A stretch of DNA of 64,000 bases from an uncultured Ruminococcus sp. (GTDB taxonomy: Bacteria; Bacillota; Clostridia; Oscillospirales; Acutalibacteraceae), in contig CADBZY010000001.1 in assembly GCA_902799245.1 (NCBI GenBank), positions 62,001-126,000 on the forward strand, in the 5' to 3' direction. The notes under the pieces are model-generated. The model was not told the DNA's origin, did not search any database, and saw only the letters and a program-made list of their open reading frames with translations. Below are positions 33,216 through 40,895 of the stretch, piece after piece. The position numbers and the translations under genes were made by a program. The stretch's first letter is position 1. The number at the start of each line of letters is the position of its first letter.

Positions 33216-34073
33216 ATGGATCACCGTGATATTGCAAAGGCTTTTATGAAGGAAATTCACGCTGTCGGCGGCAGCGCTTCTGTCATTTTCAAGGATTTTG
33301 ACACGGGGAGCATACCCTTCCAGTTTGCGCCGGATTATGTGATTGCGTCGGGAGATATGGCAAAAATTGCGGTTCTCCTGGCGGCTCTCAGCCGGATTCA
33401 GGATGGTGAAATGACCCTTGACAAATGCGTGATCGTTCCCAATCTCTGGATCAATTACGACAGCGTCGCATTCGAGCGGGGACAGATGTCCTATTCGATC
33501 GATGAACTTCTCTCGTGGATGATCGTCGCCAACGAGGACACCGCGGCGAATGTGCTGATAGAAATAATCGGGCTGGATTACATCAATGAATGCTGTATGC
33601 GCTTCGGCCTGGTGAATACCCGTGTGGAGTGCCGTATAGGACAGACCAAGGTGCAGGACAATCTGCGACTGAGTGTCACCACTGCGCAGGATATTCTCAC
33701 CTTCTTTGAAGGGTTATACAGAAATACGCTTTTTTCTCGTCCCATCTGCGAATACGCCGGAAGGCTTTTTTTGCGTCACCGAAACAACAACGGCTTTACC
33801 CGATATATCTGTGACGATATTTACACAGGACGCCTTGTGAGCGACAACGAAACGGTGTCGCACGAGGCGGGCATTTTTTATCTGAGATACGTGGATTATT
33901 TCCTGGCGATATTCAATTCCGACCCTGCCGCTACCCCTGAGAGCCGGATCGCAAGCCAGCGAATGCGGGCGAGAATGTCCAATATGATTTACAACTACTA
34001 TCTGGAGCGAGAGGACGCAATCCGCAATCTTCCCTACAATCCCAATGCGCCGTACGGTGAGAACAGATATTGA
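33216..34073 (+). CDS. Beta-lactamase-fold protein lacking catalytic motifs
   Basis: The protein follows the class A beta-lactamase/serine-hydrolase fold, 285 residues. The pattern around motif 1 (GDMAKIAVLLAALSRIQDG), motif 2 (MIVANEDTAANVLIEIIG) and motif 3 (NETVSHEAGIFYL) aligns well with the family. All three catalytic motifs are changed: SxxK reads DMAK (47-50), SDN reads NED (106-108) and K[TS]G reads EAG (217-219). It should therefore be unable to acylate substrates and may be a binding or structural pseudoenzyme. No signal peptide is visible. GGGTGAG precedes ATG 33216. Neighbours act on peptidoglycan, so a related role is plausible. Confidence 0.82.
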   Translation: MDHRDIAKAFMKEIHAVGGSASVIFKDFDTGSIPFQFAPDYVIASGDMAKIAVLLAALSRIQDGEMTLDKCVIVPNLWINYDSVAFERGQMSYSIDELLSWMIVANEDTAANVLIEIIGLDYINECCMRFGLVNTRVECRIGQTKVQDNLRLSVTTAQDILTFFEGLYRNTLFSRPICEYAGRLFLRHRNNNGFTRYICDDIYTGRLVSDNETVSHEAGIFYLRYVDYFLAIFNSDPAATPESRIASQRMRARMSNMIYNYYLEREDAIRNLPYNPNAPYGENRY

Positions 34074-34122
34074 ACAAAGAGAAATTTAATACTAATTTTA
34101 AATATTCTTATGGCAAATACTC

Positions 34123-34151
34123 TTGATATTTTGCCTGAATAGTATTAAAAT
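34123..34151 (+). promoter_or_regulatory. Promoter upstream of hypothetical/YkuD pair
   Basis: TTGATA (34123-34128), 17-base spacer, TAAAAT (34146-34151), in an AT-rich gap. Confidence 0.65.
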
Positions 34152-34218
34152 ATTATATCAGATGCGATAATTCTGTAAAAACTATGTAAAAATACAATTT
34201 CTCTATGGAGTGATCAAT

Positions 34219-34734
34219 TTGTCCGAACCGATCGATATCAACAAGGAATACGGCAGAATTTCTGAGCTGTTTTTTGCCGTGTGGAATGTCTCTCCTCCCG
34301 TGAATTACATCTGGGTGGATTTTGACAATCAGCAGGTGATGTGCGGGCAGCATGACGAAATGTGCGACCTTGCCGGTGAGAGAAGAAACCTGAAGGCGCA
34401 GGGCGGAAAATTCGTGGAGCTTATTTCATATGACGAAAACGGCGAGGCTATCCGTAATTTTGACAATTTTTCTTTTGAGGAGGAAATCCCCTTTCTCAAG
34501 GCAAACCGCGCCGATCTGCTTAAATTCCTGGGCGTGCTCCAGAGTATTGACATCCTCAGCTGGCGCAACAGTTTTCCGTCCCAGCGCGACGGAATCAGCT
34601 GGCGGGTAGACATCTATTCTCAGAACGGCAGCGAAAAGCATTCTTCGGGACAGGCTCGTTTTCCCGCCGAATGGGCTGAATTTGGCAGAGCCATCAGCGC
34701 ACTTGTACAATCGGTGCAGACGGATAACAAATAA
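34219..34734 (+). CDS. Hypothetical protein
   Basis: A 171-residue soluble, acidic protein I do not recognise. It has no signal peptide or membrane helix. Visible features are an aromatic-rich N-terminal half (ELFFAVWNVSPPVNYIWVDFDNQQV) and two short Cys residues in CGQHDEMC; the remainder is a mixed alpha/beta sequence ending in a helix. A TTG at 34219 is chosen because GGAG lies nine bases upstream; the in-frame GTG at 34210 overlaps that site. It has its own promoter and ends 29 bases before the YkuD gene, so the two are probably co-transcribed. Confidence 0.75.
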   Translation: MSEPIDINKEYGRISELFFAVWNVSPPVNYIWVDFDNQQVMCGQHDEMCDLAGERRNLKAQGGKFVELISYDENGEAIRNFDNFSFEEEIPFLKANRADLLKFLGVLQSIDILSWRNSFPSQRDGISWRVDIYSQNGSEKHSSGQARFPAEWAEFGRAISALVQSVQTDNK

Positions 34735-34763
34735 AATTCCCCGCATTCAGGGAGGAATATCAA

Positions 34764-35756
34764 ATGTCAAGAAACAACTACAACGACGCATTTGATCTGC
34801 TCAACAGCGAGTTTGCCAATGTAGAGCTTGAAAAGGAAAACGCCAGAAATCTGGAAAATCTCAGGAGAAGACAGGCCATTAAACAGCAGACGCAGATGGA
34901 GGAAGAAGATTTTGATGAGGAAGAGGAATCCGGAGGCAGCGGGTGCTTTGGCATTGCGCTTCGCGTACTGCTCATAGTGATGCTGGCCGGTGCGCTTGCG
35001 TGGGTCGTGTTCATGCCGAAGGGCAGTCTGAACGAACTGTGGGAAAAGGTATCCCCGAATGTTGACAGCGCTTATTCGTGGGCTTTAGGATTTTTCGGTT
35101 TATCCCAGGAAAACGTTGATTCCCAAAAAAGCAATGACTCCTCTGACGGCGGAACAAGCTCTGACGCCAACCCGTCGGAAGTCAGTTCGGATGAACCGGA
35201 TGATACGCCGGTGACCGACGCGTCTGCTGACGAAGGCAACGCGCAGGACGTCGGAACAAGCGATTCGCCCTACAGCATAACCGTTTACCGTCCGAGTCAG
35301 ATCGTTATCATTTACGATTCGTCAGGCAATCCCGCAAAAATCTTCTCCTGCTCGTCTGGCAAGGCGGCGACTCCCACAAAACTCGGCGATTATGCCATCC
35401 GCGCGAAATACCGCTGGCGTTTCATGGTGGGCAACTGCTACACGCAGTACGCCTCGTCCTTCAGCAGCGGCTATCTCTTCCACTCTATTCCCTACAATAA
35501 GAAAAACGCCGGTACGATGTCGAACGCGTCCTACGACAAGCTGGGAAATCCCGCGTCCTCCGGCTGTATCCGTCTTTGCTTCCGCGACACCAAATGGATT
35601 TATGACAACTGCCCCATCGGCACGCCTGTTCATGTGGTGGATGAGAACGCGCCTGCCGGATCGGTGCCGGAAATCATTCCGGAGCGCATCAAGGATACGG
35701 CGCATAACGGATGGGATCCCACCGATGATTCGCCGGAAAGTCCCTATAATAAATAA
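34764..35756 (+). CDS. L,D-transpeptidase (YkuD domain)
   Basis: Membrane-anchored cell-wall enzyme that forms 3-3 peptidoglycan crosslinks or attaches proteins. Residues 1-65 are cytoplasmic and charged (LENLRRRQAIKQQ), a membrane helix follows (GIALRVLLIVMLAGALAWVVF), then a long Ser/Asp/Gly-rich linker (about 110-165) and the YkuD domain. The active-site region reads HSIPYNKKNAGTMSN then GNPASSGCIRLCFRDT, with catalytic Cys in SSGCIR and the upstream His. Type II orientation puts the enzyme outside the cell. Strong ribosome site GGGAGGA before ATG 34764. Complete at 330 residues. Confidence 0.93.
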   Translation: MSRNNYNDAFDLLNSEFANVELEKENARNLENLRRRQAIKQQTQMEEEDFDEEEESGGSGCFGIALRVLLIVMLAGALAWVVFMPKGSLNELWEKVSPNVDSAYSWALGFFGLSQENVDSQKSNDSSDGGTSSDANPSEVSSDEPDDTPVTDASADEGNAQDVGTSDSPYSITVYRPSQIVIIYDSSGNPAKIFSCSSGKAATPTKLGDYAIRAKYRWRFMVGNCYTQYASSFSSGYLFHSIPYNKKNAGTMSNASYDKLGNPASSGCIRLCFRDTKWIYDNCPIGTPVHVVDENAPAGSVPEIIPERIKDTAHNGWDPTDDSPESPYNK

Positions 35757-35830
35757 TTCCCATGCATAATTGACCCTTTCGGAACAGAAAATGTATTTGC
35801 AGTATTGTGTCCGGAGGAGTGCGGTGGTCA

Positions 35831-36607
35831 ATGCGTTTATTGGAATTGTTCGGAACAATTAAATTATCCTATCGTCAGGCAGAGGGTCGGCGTTTTGCTA
35901 TCGCCGTTCTCTGCCTGAAATATATAGCCTCTCTCGCCGCCGCTGCCGCGGCATTTTGGCTTTTCGCTGCGTCTGACCAGGGTCGCGCTGATGTAGCTCT
36001 CGCATTCTGTGCGGTGGCTGCCGCGCTGATCGCTGTGTGTATGCGTGGATTGATGGTGCGCGAAATGTACCTGCTGTCGGTGGGATTTTTGCGTGAAGAG
36101 GATGTTCGGGGGCTACCGCGCCCGGGCATTCCCGCGCTGCTTTCCGGAGAGCTTGCTTATTTAGCCGCTATTGCGACAGTGTGCGTATTCATGCTGTCTC
36201 CCGCCTTTCTCTGTCTGCGGTTTGGTATACAGTATTATTCCCTCAGCGCAGACAGAGGCGGACTGATGCTGCTCTTTGCTTCTGCCATTCTGCTTGCCGC
36301 TGGAGGAGTCATCTTTGCGGCCGTGATCAGGGCAAGACTGGGGTGCGCCGAATATCTCTGGCTGAGCGGGAATTGCTCCTATATGCTCACGGCGCTTGAC
36401 AGCTCATGGGAACTGACTCGCGGCGACTGCGGAGATATGCTCCGTCTTCATGGTTTGTCCGTGTTTGCTGCACCGGGGATTGCCTGTCTGTGCGAGATGA
36501 ATTATTCGCAGCGTCTGCTCCGCCGGAAGGGACTTCCTTCATCTGGCAGCCTGTATATCGAAATGATCTGCGACCGCTCCGGAGAACAGCGTCTGGAACT
36601 GGTCTGA
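35831..36607 (+). CDS. Hypothetical multi-pass membrane protein
   Basis: Unrecognised membrane protein of 258 residues. Four to five hydrophobic segments are visible: LCLKYIASLAAAAAAFWLF, ALAFCAVAAALIAVCM, ELAYLAAIATVCVFMLSPAF, MLLFASAILLAAGGVIFAAV and a weaker one near ACLCEMNY. Between them lie basic loops (VRGLPRPG). The C-terminal about 40 residues are soluble. GGAGGAG precedes ATG 35831; upstream in-frame GTG codons overlap that site. It follows the YkuD gene by 74 bases and precedes nrdG by 19 bases. No function can be proposed. Confidence 0.75.
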   Translation: MRLLELFGTIKLSYRQAEGRRFAIAVLCLKYIASLAAAAAAFWLFAASDQGRADVALAFCAVAAALIAVCMRGLMVREMYLLSVGFLREEDVRGLPRPGIPALLSGELAYLAAIATVCVFMLSPAFLCLRFGIQYYSLSADRGGLMLLFASAILLAAGGVIFAAVIRARLGCAEYLWLSGNCSYMLTALDSSWELTRGDCGDMLRLHGLSVFAAPGIACLCEMNYSQRLLRRKGLPSSGSLYIEMICDRSGEQRLELV

Positions 36608-36626
36608 TACGAAAGGAATGATACTT

Positions 36627-37136
36627 ATGGCAAAGCTAAGAATTGCCGGAATTGTCCCCGAATCGGTGGTGGATGGCCCGGGCATCCGATATACCGTCTT
36701 TACACAGGGATGCCGCCACAACTGCAAGGGCTGTCAAAACCCGCAGACACACGATTTTAACGGCGGATATTTCGTCGATACGGACGATCTTTTCAGCGAA
36801 ATGACTGAAAATCCGCTTATCAAGGGCTTGACTTTTTCGGGCGGCGACCCGTTTGAACAGCCCGCGCCGCTGGCCGAGCTTGCCGAAAAGGCTCATGCAG
36901 CCGGAAAGGATATTATGACTTACACCGGCTATTCCTTCGAGCAGCTGCTGGATAAGGCAAAGTCAGACCCGGCAACCGATGCCCTGCTTCATCAGACAGA
37001 CATACTGATTGACGGGCCGTTTATCCTCGAACAGCTGAATCTCGAATTGAAATTCCGCGGCTCCGACAACCAGCGCGTGATTGATGTGCCGCGTTCCCTC
37101 GCCGAGCGAAAAGCGATTACATTTGAATTTGAATGA
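36627..37136 (+). CDS. nrdG: Anaerobic ribonucleotide reductase activating protein
   Basis: Radical SAM activase that generates the glycyl radical on the class III ribonucleotide reductase NrdD, needed for dNTP synthesis without oxygen. The [4Fe-4S]-binding CxxxCxxC occurs as CRHNCKGC about residue 29-36, preceded by VDGPGIRYTVFTQG. SAM-binding GGE-like motif reads FSGGDPFEQ. Length 169 is normal. AAAGGA is at the right distance from ATG 36627, so the ATG nine bases earlier is rejected. No nrdD is present nearby; it must be elsewhere. Confidence 0.95.
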   Translation: MAKLRIAGIVPESVVDGPGIRYTVFTQGCRHNCKGCQNPQTHDFNGGYFVDTDDLFSEMTENPLIKGLTFSGGDPFEQPAPLAELAEKAHAAGKDIMTYTGYSFEQLLDKAKSDPATDALLHQTDILIDGPFILEQLNLELKFRGSDNQRVIDVPRSLAERKAITFEFE

Positions 37137-37149
37137 TATGTAATATCAC

Positions 37150-37178
37150 TTGACTAATTAGTGGAAAAATGCTATAAT
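37150..37178 (+). promoter_or_regulatory. Promoter of Rpn-like nuclease gene
   Basis: TTGACT (37150-37155), 17-base spacer, TATAAT (37173-37178). An ATG at 37177 lies inside the -10 box, which excludes it as a start codon. Confidence 0.85.
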
Positions 37179-37203
37179 GATTATAGGAAAGGGCGTGATA
37201 CCT

Positions 37204-38076
37204 ATGGGAACTGACACGACTGTCAACCGAGAATATAAAGACAGGCTGTTCAAGTTTATTTTTGGCAATCCAGACAAGAAAGAATGGACACTAAGCCTTT
37301 ATAACGCGATGAACGGCTCGAATTACACCGATCCAAATGATATTAGCCTGAATACGATCGAAGACGCGGTATATATGGGAATGAAAAACGATGTGTCGTT
37401 CCTTATATCGGATACGTTCAACCTCTATGAGCATCAGTCCAGTTTTAATCCCAATATGCCTATGCGTTTTTTGATTTATGCCGGTATGCTTTACGATAAG
37501 TACACCGAAAGCAGTGAGGATTATCACAAGTACAGCTCGAAACAGCAAAAAGCACCTACCCCGAAATGTGTATGCTTCTACAATGGAACAAAGGAAACCG
37601 GGGACAGAGTGATCCTTAGTCTGTCAGATTCCTTCCATTCAGGTGTTACAGCGGATATAGAGGTCAGAGTGACCATGGTCAACATCAATTTCGGGCATAA
37701 TGCTGAGTTGTTGGATTCCTGCAAGCCGCTGGGGGATTATTCCTTTTTCGTGGATCGGGTGCGTGCCAATAAGGTTACATTAGGATCGTTGGAAAAATCG
37801 ATTGACGCGGCAATAACAATGTTGCCTGACAGTTCACTCATCAAGCCGTTTCTTATGGCAAACAGAGCGGAGGTTAAGAGTATGTTTATCACAGAATATG
37901 ATGAAGAAAGGGCATTTGCACAGCAGAGAGCTGAAGCTATTGCAGAAGGCAGAGAAGAAGGCGGATTGCTGATGCTTGTCAAGCTCGTCAGAAACGGGTT
38001 GCTCACTACCTCACAGGCAGCGGAAAGCATCAATATGACCGTTCCTGAGTTTCAGGCAAAAATGGAAACTGTTTAA
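37204..38076 (+). CDS. Rpn/YhgA-like nuclease (PD-(D/E)XK transposase family)
   Basis: Member of the recombination-promoting nuclease (Rpn, formerly putative transposase YhgA-like) family, 290 residues. The N-terminal NREYKDRLFKFIFG opens the restriction-endonuclease-like domain. Acidic residues in KNDVSFLISDTFNLYEHQS form the D-x(n)-E-x-Q core, and MPMRFLIYAGMLYDKY follows as usual. A helical C-terminal region with Glu/Ala-rich repeats (RAEAIAEGREEGG) and a short HTH-like end (LTTSQAAESINMTVPEF) is typical. Such genes are multi-copy and spread horizontally in clostridia. No flanking terminal repeats were recognised. Confidence 0.9.
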   Translation: MGTDTTVNREYKDRLFKFIFGNPDKKEWTLSLYNAMNGSNYTDPNDISLNTIEDAVYMGMKNDVSFLISDTFNLYEHQSSFNPNMPMRFLIYAGMLYDKYTESSEDYHKYSSKQQKAPTPKCVCFYNGTKETGDRVILSLSDSFHSGVTADIEVRVTMVNINFGHNAELLDSCKPLGDYSFFVDRVRANKVTLGSLEKSIDAAITMLPDSSLIKPFLMANRAEVKSMFITEYDEERAFAQQRAEAIAEGREEGGLLMLVKLVRNGLLTTSQAAESINMTVPEFQAKMETV

Positions 38077-38153
38077 AAGCTCACAGATGAATAAATTCCA
38101 GACTCCCGGAAATGATATTGCTGAAAGCATCATTTGAAGGGAGTTTTTTTCTT

Positions 38154-38642
38154 ATGGAATACACCGAAAACAACGGGACCGCCGAAGGCATTGAAAACGT
38201 TGAAAACAAAAAGCACGACGACACGGAGAAGTTGCTGCGGGAGTGCAACGCCGGCATCAAGATGGGCATCAGCTCGATTGACGAGGTGCTGCCCTCGGTT
38301 CACGACAGCCGGTTGAAGGGAATACTGGAACGCGGCAGACGCGAACACGCCGACCTCGGCGACGAAACACACGAACTGCTGCTGCAATACGACTGCGATA
38401 CCAAGGAGCCGCACCCCGTGGCCAAAAGCATGTCGTGGATAAAGACCAATGTCATGCTGATGGTCAATCCGAGCGACAAGACCGTCGCCGATCTCATGAC
38501 CGACGGATGCAACATGGGCGTTAAATCACTCAACGGCTATCTGAATGAGTATACCCTCGCCGATTCCAAGGCACAGAAAATCACCGGCAAGCTCATAGAC
38601 ATCGAGGAACGAATGGCGGACTCTATGGCGGAGTTCCTGTAG
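38154..38642 (+). CDS. Hypothetical helical protein (ferritin-like/DUF2383-like)
   Basis: A 162-residue, almost entirely helical, acidic soluble protein. Helices can be traced at TEKLLRECNAGIKMGISSIDEVL, RLKGILERGRREHADLGDETHELL, VAKSMSWIKTNVMLM and ADSKAQKITGKLIDIEERMADSMAEFL, spaced as in a four-helix bundle. The E-x(n)-E..H arrangement (ERGRREHADL) recalls ferritin-like domains of the DUF2383 kind, but the match is by eye and weak. GAAGGGAG precedes ATG 38154. A dispersed repeat element begins directly at the stop codon, and the heat-shock promoter lies beyond. Confidence 0.7.
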   Translation: MEYTENNGTAEGIENVENKKHDDTEKLLRECNAGIKMGISSIDEVLPSVHDSRLKGILERGRREHADLGDETHELLLQYDCDTKEPHPVAKSMSWIKTNVMLMVNPSDKTVADLMTDGCNMGVKSLNGYLNEYTLADSKAQKITGKLIDIEERMADSMAEFL

Positions 38643-38709
38643 GCGCTCACGTTCGTTCGCTTAGTGAATAATTTCGGAAGGCGCGCTGCGCTTTGAAAAA
38701 ATGATAGCC
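38643..38709 (+). repeat. Dispersed GCGCTC-heptad element, copy C
   Basis: Begins on the base after the TAG stop: GCGCTCACGTTCGTTCGC, then TTAGTGAATAATTT, then GGAAGGCGCGCTGCGC. Shortest copy, with one clear GTGAATA unit. Same order as copies A, B and D. Confidence 0.78.
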
Positions 38710-38854
38710 GGGGTTCGGGGTCGGATTCCGGCTTGATTTTTGTGACAGGTGCATTATGCATACTTTGTTGACTAATTCTTATAAATATTTTACGAAAAAT
38801 CCTTTTATTCAGAAAAGCATAATGATAGATTAACAGTTTATTCACATATACCCC

Positions 38855-38883
38855 TTGACAACTGTGCTTGGAAGTGGTAAATT
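38855..38883 (+). promoter_or_regulatory. Promoter of hrcA operon
   Basis: TTGACA (38855-38860), 17-base spacer, TAAATT (38878-38883), directly upstream of CIRCE. Confidence 0.75.
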
Positions 38884-38894
38884 ATTATCATAAA

Positions 38895-38921
38895 TTAGCA
38901 CTCGGGCATCGAGAGTGCTAA
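38895..38921 (+). promoter_or_regulatory. CIRCE operator
   Basis: TTAGCACTC-N9-GAGTGCTAA, a perfect CIRCE element and the binding site of HrcA, placed just after the promoter -10. It lies 75 bases before hrcA. Confidence 0.98.
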
Positions 38922-38996
38922 CTCGGATGAAACGAGCGCTGATTTATTCTCTTATCCATCGTTGGATGGAAAAGTAAAAAAGGACGGTCTGATTAA

Positions 38997-40043
38997 ATGG
39001 AGCCACGGGCAAGAAAACTAAAAATACTGGCTTCGATAATCGAGAGTTATGTTCTCACCGGCGAGCCGATAGCCAGCAAGGCGCTGGCCGAGGCAATGCA
39101 GAATTCCGTATCGTCGGCCACCATACGCAACGACATGGCGGAGCTTGTCGCAAGCGGCTACCTCGAACAGCCGCACACATCGTCCGGAAGAATTCCGTCA
39201 CAGCGCGGTTACAGGCTCTATGTCGATCATCTGATGATGGGCAATCATGAGCTTCCGCTGGAATTGCAGGGTGAGATTGATCGCAGGCTTAAGGCGTTCA
39301 ATTATGACCCGAACAAATTCCTTGAAGTCACCGCTTCTCTCATTGCGGAACAGACGGGGCTGCTTGCCGTCGTCACCAATCCCACCGACCAGCACCCCAA
39401 AGTGACTAATGTCGAGCTGATGCTGATCGGTACACATTCGGCTATGCTGCTCATCATGATTTCCCCAGCAATCCTCAAAACCCGAATTTGCAGACTCAAA
39501 GCCGACCTTTGCACCGAGCTTGTGGAACGTTTGCGCAGTATACTGCGCGACCGGCTTGTGGGGCTTCCCGCAGAGAGCATGAACGACCAGTTCGTCACCG
39601 AGACGGCCGTGATGTTCGGCGGACTCTGGGAACTGCTGAGTCCTCTCTTCACGGCGGCCAAGGAATGTGTTGAGGAATCGGGCGACATGCAGGTTATAAT
39701 GGAAGGTCAGTCGAGTATGCTGGCGCGCGGCGTGTTTGCCGAGTGGCAGCTTGCGGGCATCATGGACTTCATGGAAAAACGCGGCGCCATCGCGGATCTG
39801 CTCGGTGAGGGACACGGATTTGCCAACAGCGGCAGAACCTGCATTCTTATCGGTAACGAGTCGCACCGTCCCGAACTGGAGGGAACGGGCATGATTACCG
39901 AGCGCTATTACGGAGGCGGACAGACCGCCGGCTGGATCGGCGTGGTCGGTCCGACCCGCATGAATTACGCGAAGCTGATCCCCTATATCGACTATTTCGC
40001 CGGAGCGGTCGGAAACATGCTCAAGGAAGTGCTGGGAAGCTGA
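38997..40043 (+). CDS. hrcA: Heat-inducible transcription repressor HrcA
   Basis: Repressor that binds CIRCE and keeps the chaperone operon low until GroEL is titrated by unfolded protein. The winged-helix N-terminus (ESYVLTGEPIASKALAEAM, SSATIRNDMAELVASGYLEQ) is followed by PHTSSGRIPSQRGYRLYVDHL and the GAF-like effector domain. The C-terminal WIGVVGPTRMNYAKLIPYIDYFA is the family ending. Length 348 is normal. A perfect CIRCE lies upstream, so it controls its own operon (hrcA-grpE-dnaK-dnaJ). Confidence 0.98.
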   Translation: MEPRARKLKILASIIESYVLTGEPIASKALAEAMQNSVSSATIRNDMAELVASGYLEQPHTSSGRIPSQRGYRLYVDHLMMGNHELPLELQGEIDRRLKAFNYDPNKFLEVTASLIAEQTGLLAVVTNPTDQHPKVTNVELMLIGTHSAMLLIMISPAILKTRICRLKADLCTELVERLRSILRDRLVGLPAESMNDQFVTETAVMFGGLWELLSPLFTAAKECVEESGDMQVIMEGQSSMLARGVFAEWQLAGIMDFMEKRGAIADLLGEGHGFANSGRTCILIGNESHRPELEGTGMITERYYGGGQTAGWIGVVGPTRMNYAKLIPYIDYFAGAVGNMLKEVLGS

Positions 40044-40115
40044 CGCACTCGCATGTGATTGCTAATTAGGATAATGAATAGGAATTCATGTCGGAAGCGC
40101 TTGGCGCTTGGATGA
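40044..40115 (+). repeat. Dispersed GCGCTC-heptad element, degenerate copy E
   Basis: Starts after the hrcA TGA stop: CGCACTCGCATGTGATTGC, then a degenerate heptad stretch GATAATGAATAG, then GGAAGCGCTTGGCGCTTGG and ATGATAG as in copy C. Similarity is lower than among copies A-D. Confidence 0.55.
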
Positions 40116-40161
40116 TAGACAAGGGTAAACTTACACACTCATTTGAAAGGAGCTGCTGATC

Positions 40162-40770
40162 TTGTTCAACAGTAAGAAAAAGGCAGAAGAACCCTCGGCT
40201 GAGGAAGTAAAAAAGACCTCCGAGGCAGCAACCGCTAAGGAAGAACCGGCCAAGGCTGATACAGCCGAAGCCCCCAAGAAGGAAACGGCAGACGTTCCCG
40301 CTTTGCAGAAGGCACTCGAAGCCGCTCAGTCTGAGGCCGAGAAGCTCAAAGCGGACATGGCGCAGCTTACTGATGTCAAGCTGAGACTCGCTGCGGAGTA
40401 TGACAACTTCCGCAAACGTTCACAGCGTGAAAAGGACGCGATCTATTCCGACGCGACTGCTTCCACCGTCACCGCTCTGCTGCCGGTCATCGACAATGTG
40501 GAACGCGCTCTGGCAGCCCAAAACGCTTCGGCGGAGGATATGCGCAAGGGTGTTGAAATGATTAACACGCAGGCGCTGCAGGTCTTTGAGAAGTTAGGTG
40601 TTGCTTCGTTCGGAGCAGTCGGAGAGACATTTGATCCCAATATACATCACTGCGTCGGCACGGTCGACGCGGAGGGCGTGGAGTCCGGTGCGATTGCGCT
40701 TGTGCTCCAGAAGGGCTACAAGCTCGGCGACAAGGTCATCCGCCCCGCTATGGTTCAGGTAGCAAACTGA
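40162..40770 (+). CDS. grpE: Nucleotide exchange factor GrpE
   Basis: Co-chaperone that releases ADP from DnaK. The first about 55 residues are an unstructured Lys/Glu/Ala-rich tail. Then come the long dimerisation helix (KLRLAAEYDNFRKRSQREKDAI) and the beta-wing domain (GETFDPNIHHCVGTVDAEG ... VLQKGYKLGDKVIRPAMVQVAN). Length 202 is normal. The start is TTG 40162 with AAAGGAG nine bases upstream; no ATG fits. A short hairpin (CGGAATG/CATTCCG) follows the stop before dnaK. Confidence 0.97.
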   Translation: MFNSKKKAEEPSAEEVKKTSEAATAKEEPAKADTAEAPKKETADVPALQKALEAAQSEAEKLKADMAQLTDVKLRLAAEYDNFRKRSQREKDAIYSDATASTVTALLPVIDNVERALAAQNASAEDMRKGVEMINTQALQVFEKLGVASFGAVGETFDPNIHHCVGTVDAEGVESGAIALVLQKGYKLGDKVIRPAMVQVAN

Positions 40771-40895
40771 CGGAATGCTTTTCGCGGTCATTCCGGATGA
40801 ACCGCTTAAGGCAATCTGTTTGACATATATTTTCAAAAAACAACAAACAAGATTTAACCTTTTTCAAAAGGGAATACTTTCAGGAGGAATTCATT

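Noticed and set aside
37177..37203. ATG 37177 as start of the Rpn-like gene
   Set aside because: It overlaps the -10 box TATAAT of the only convincing promoter.
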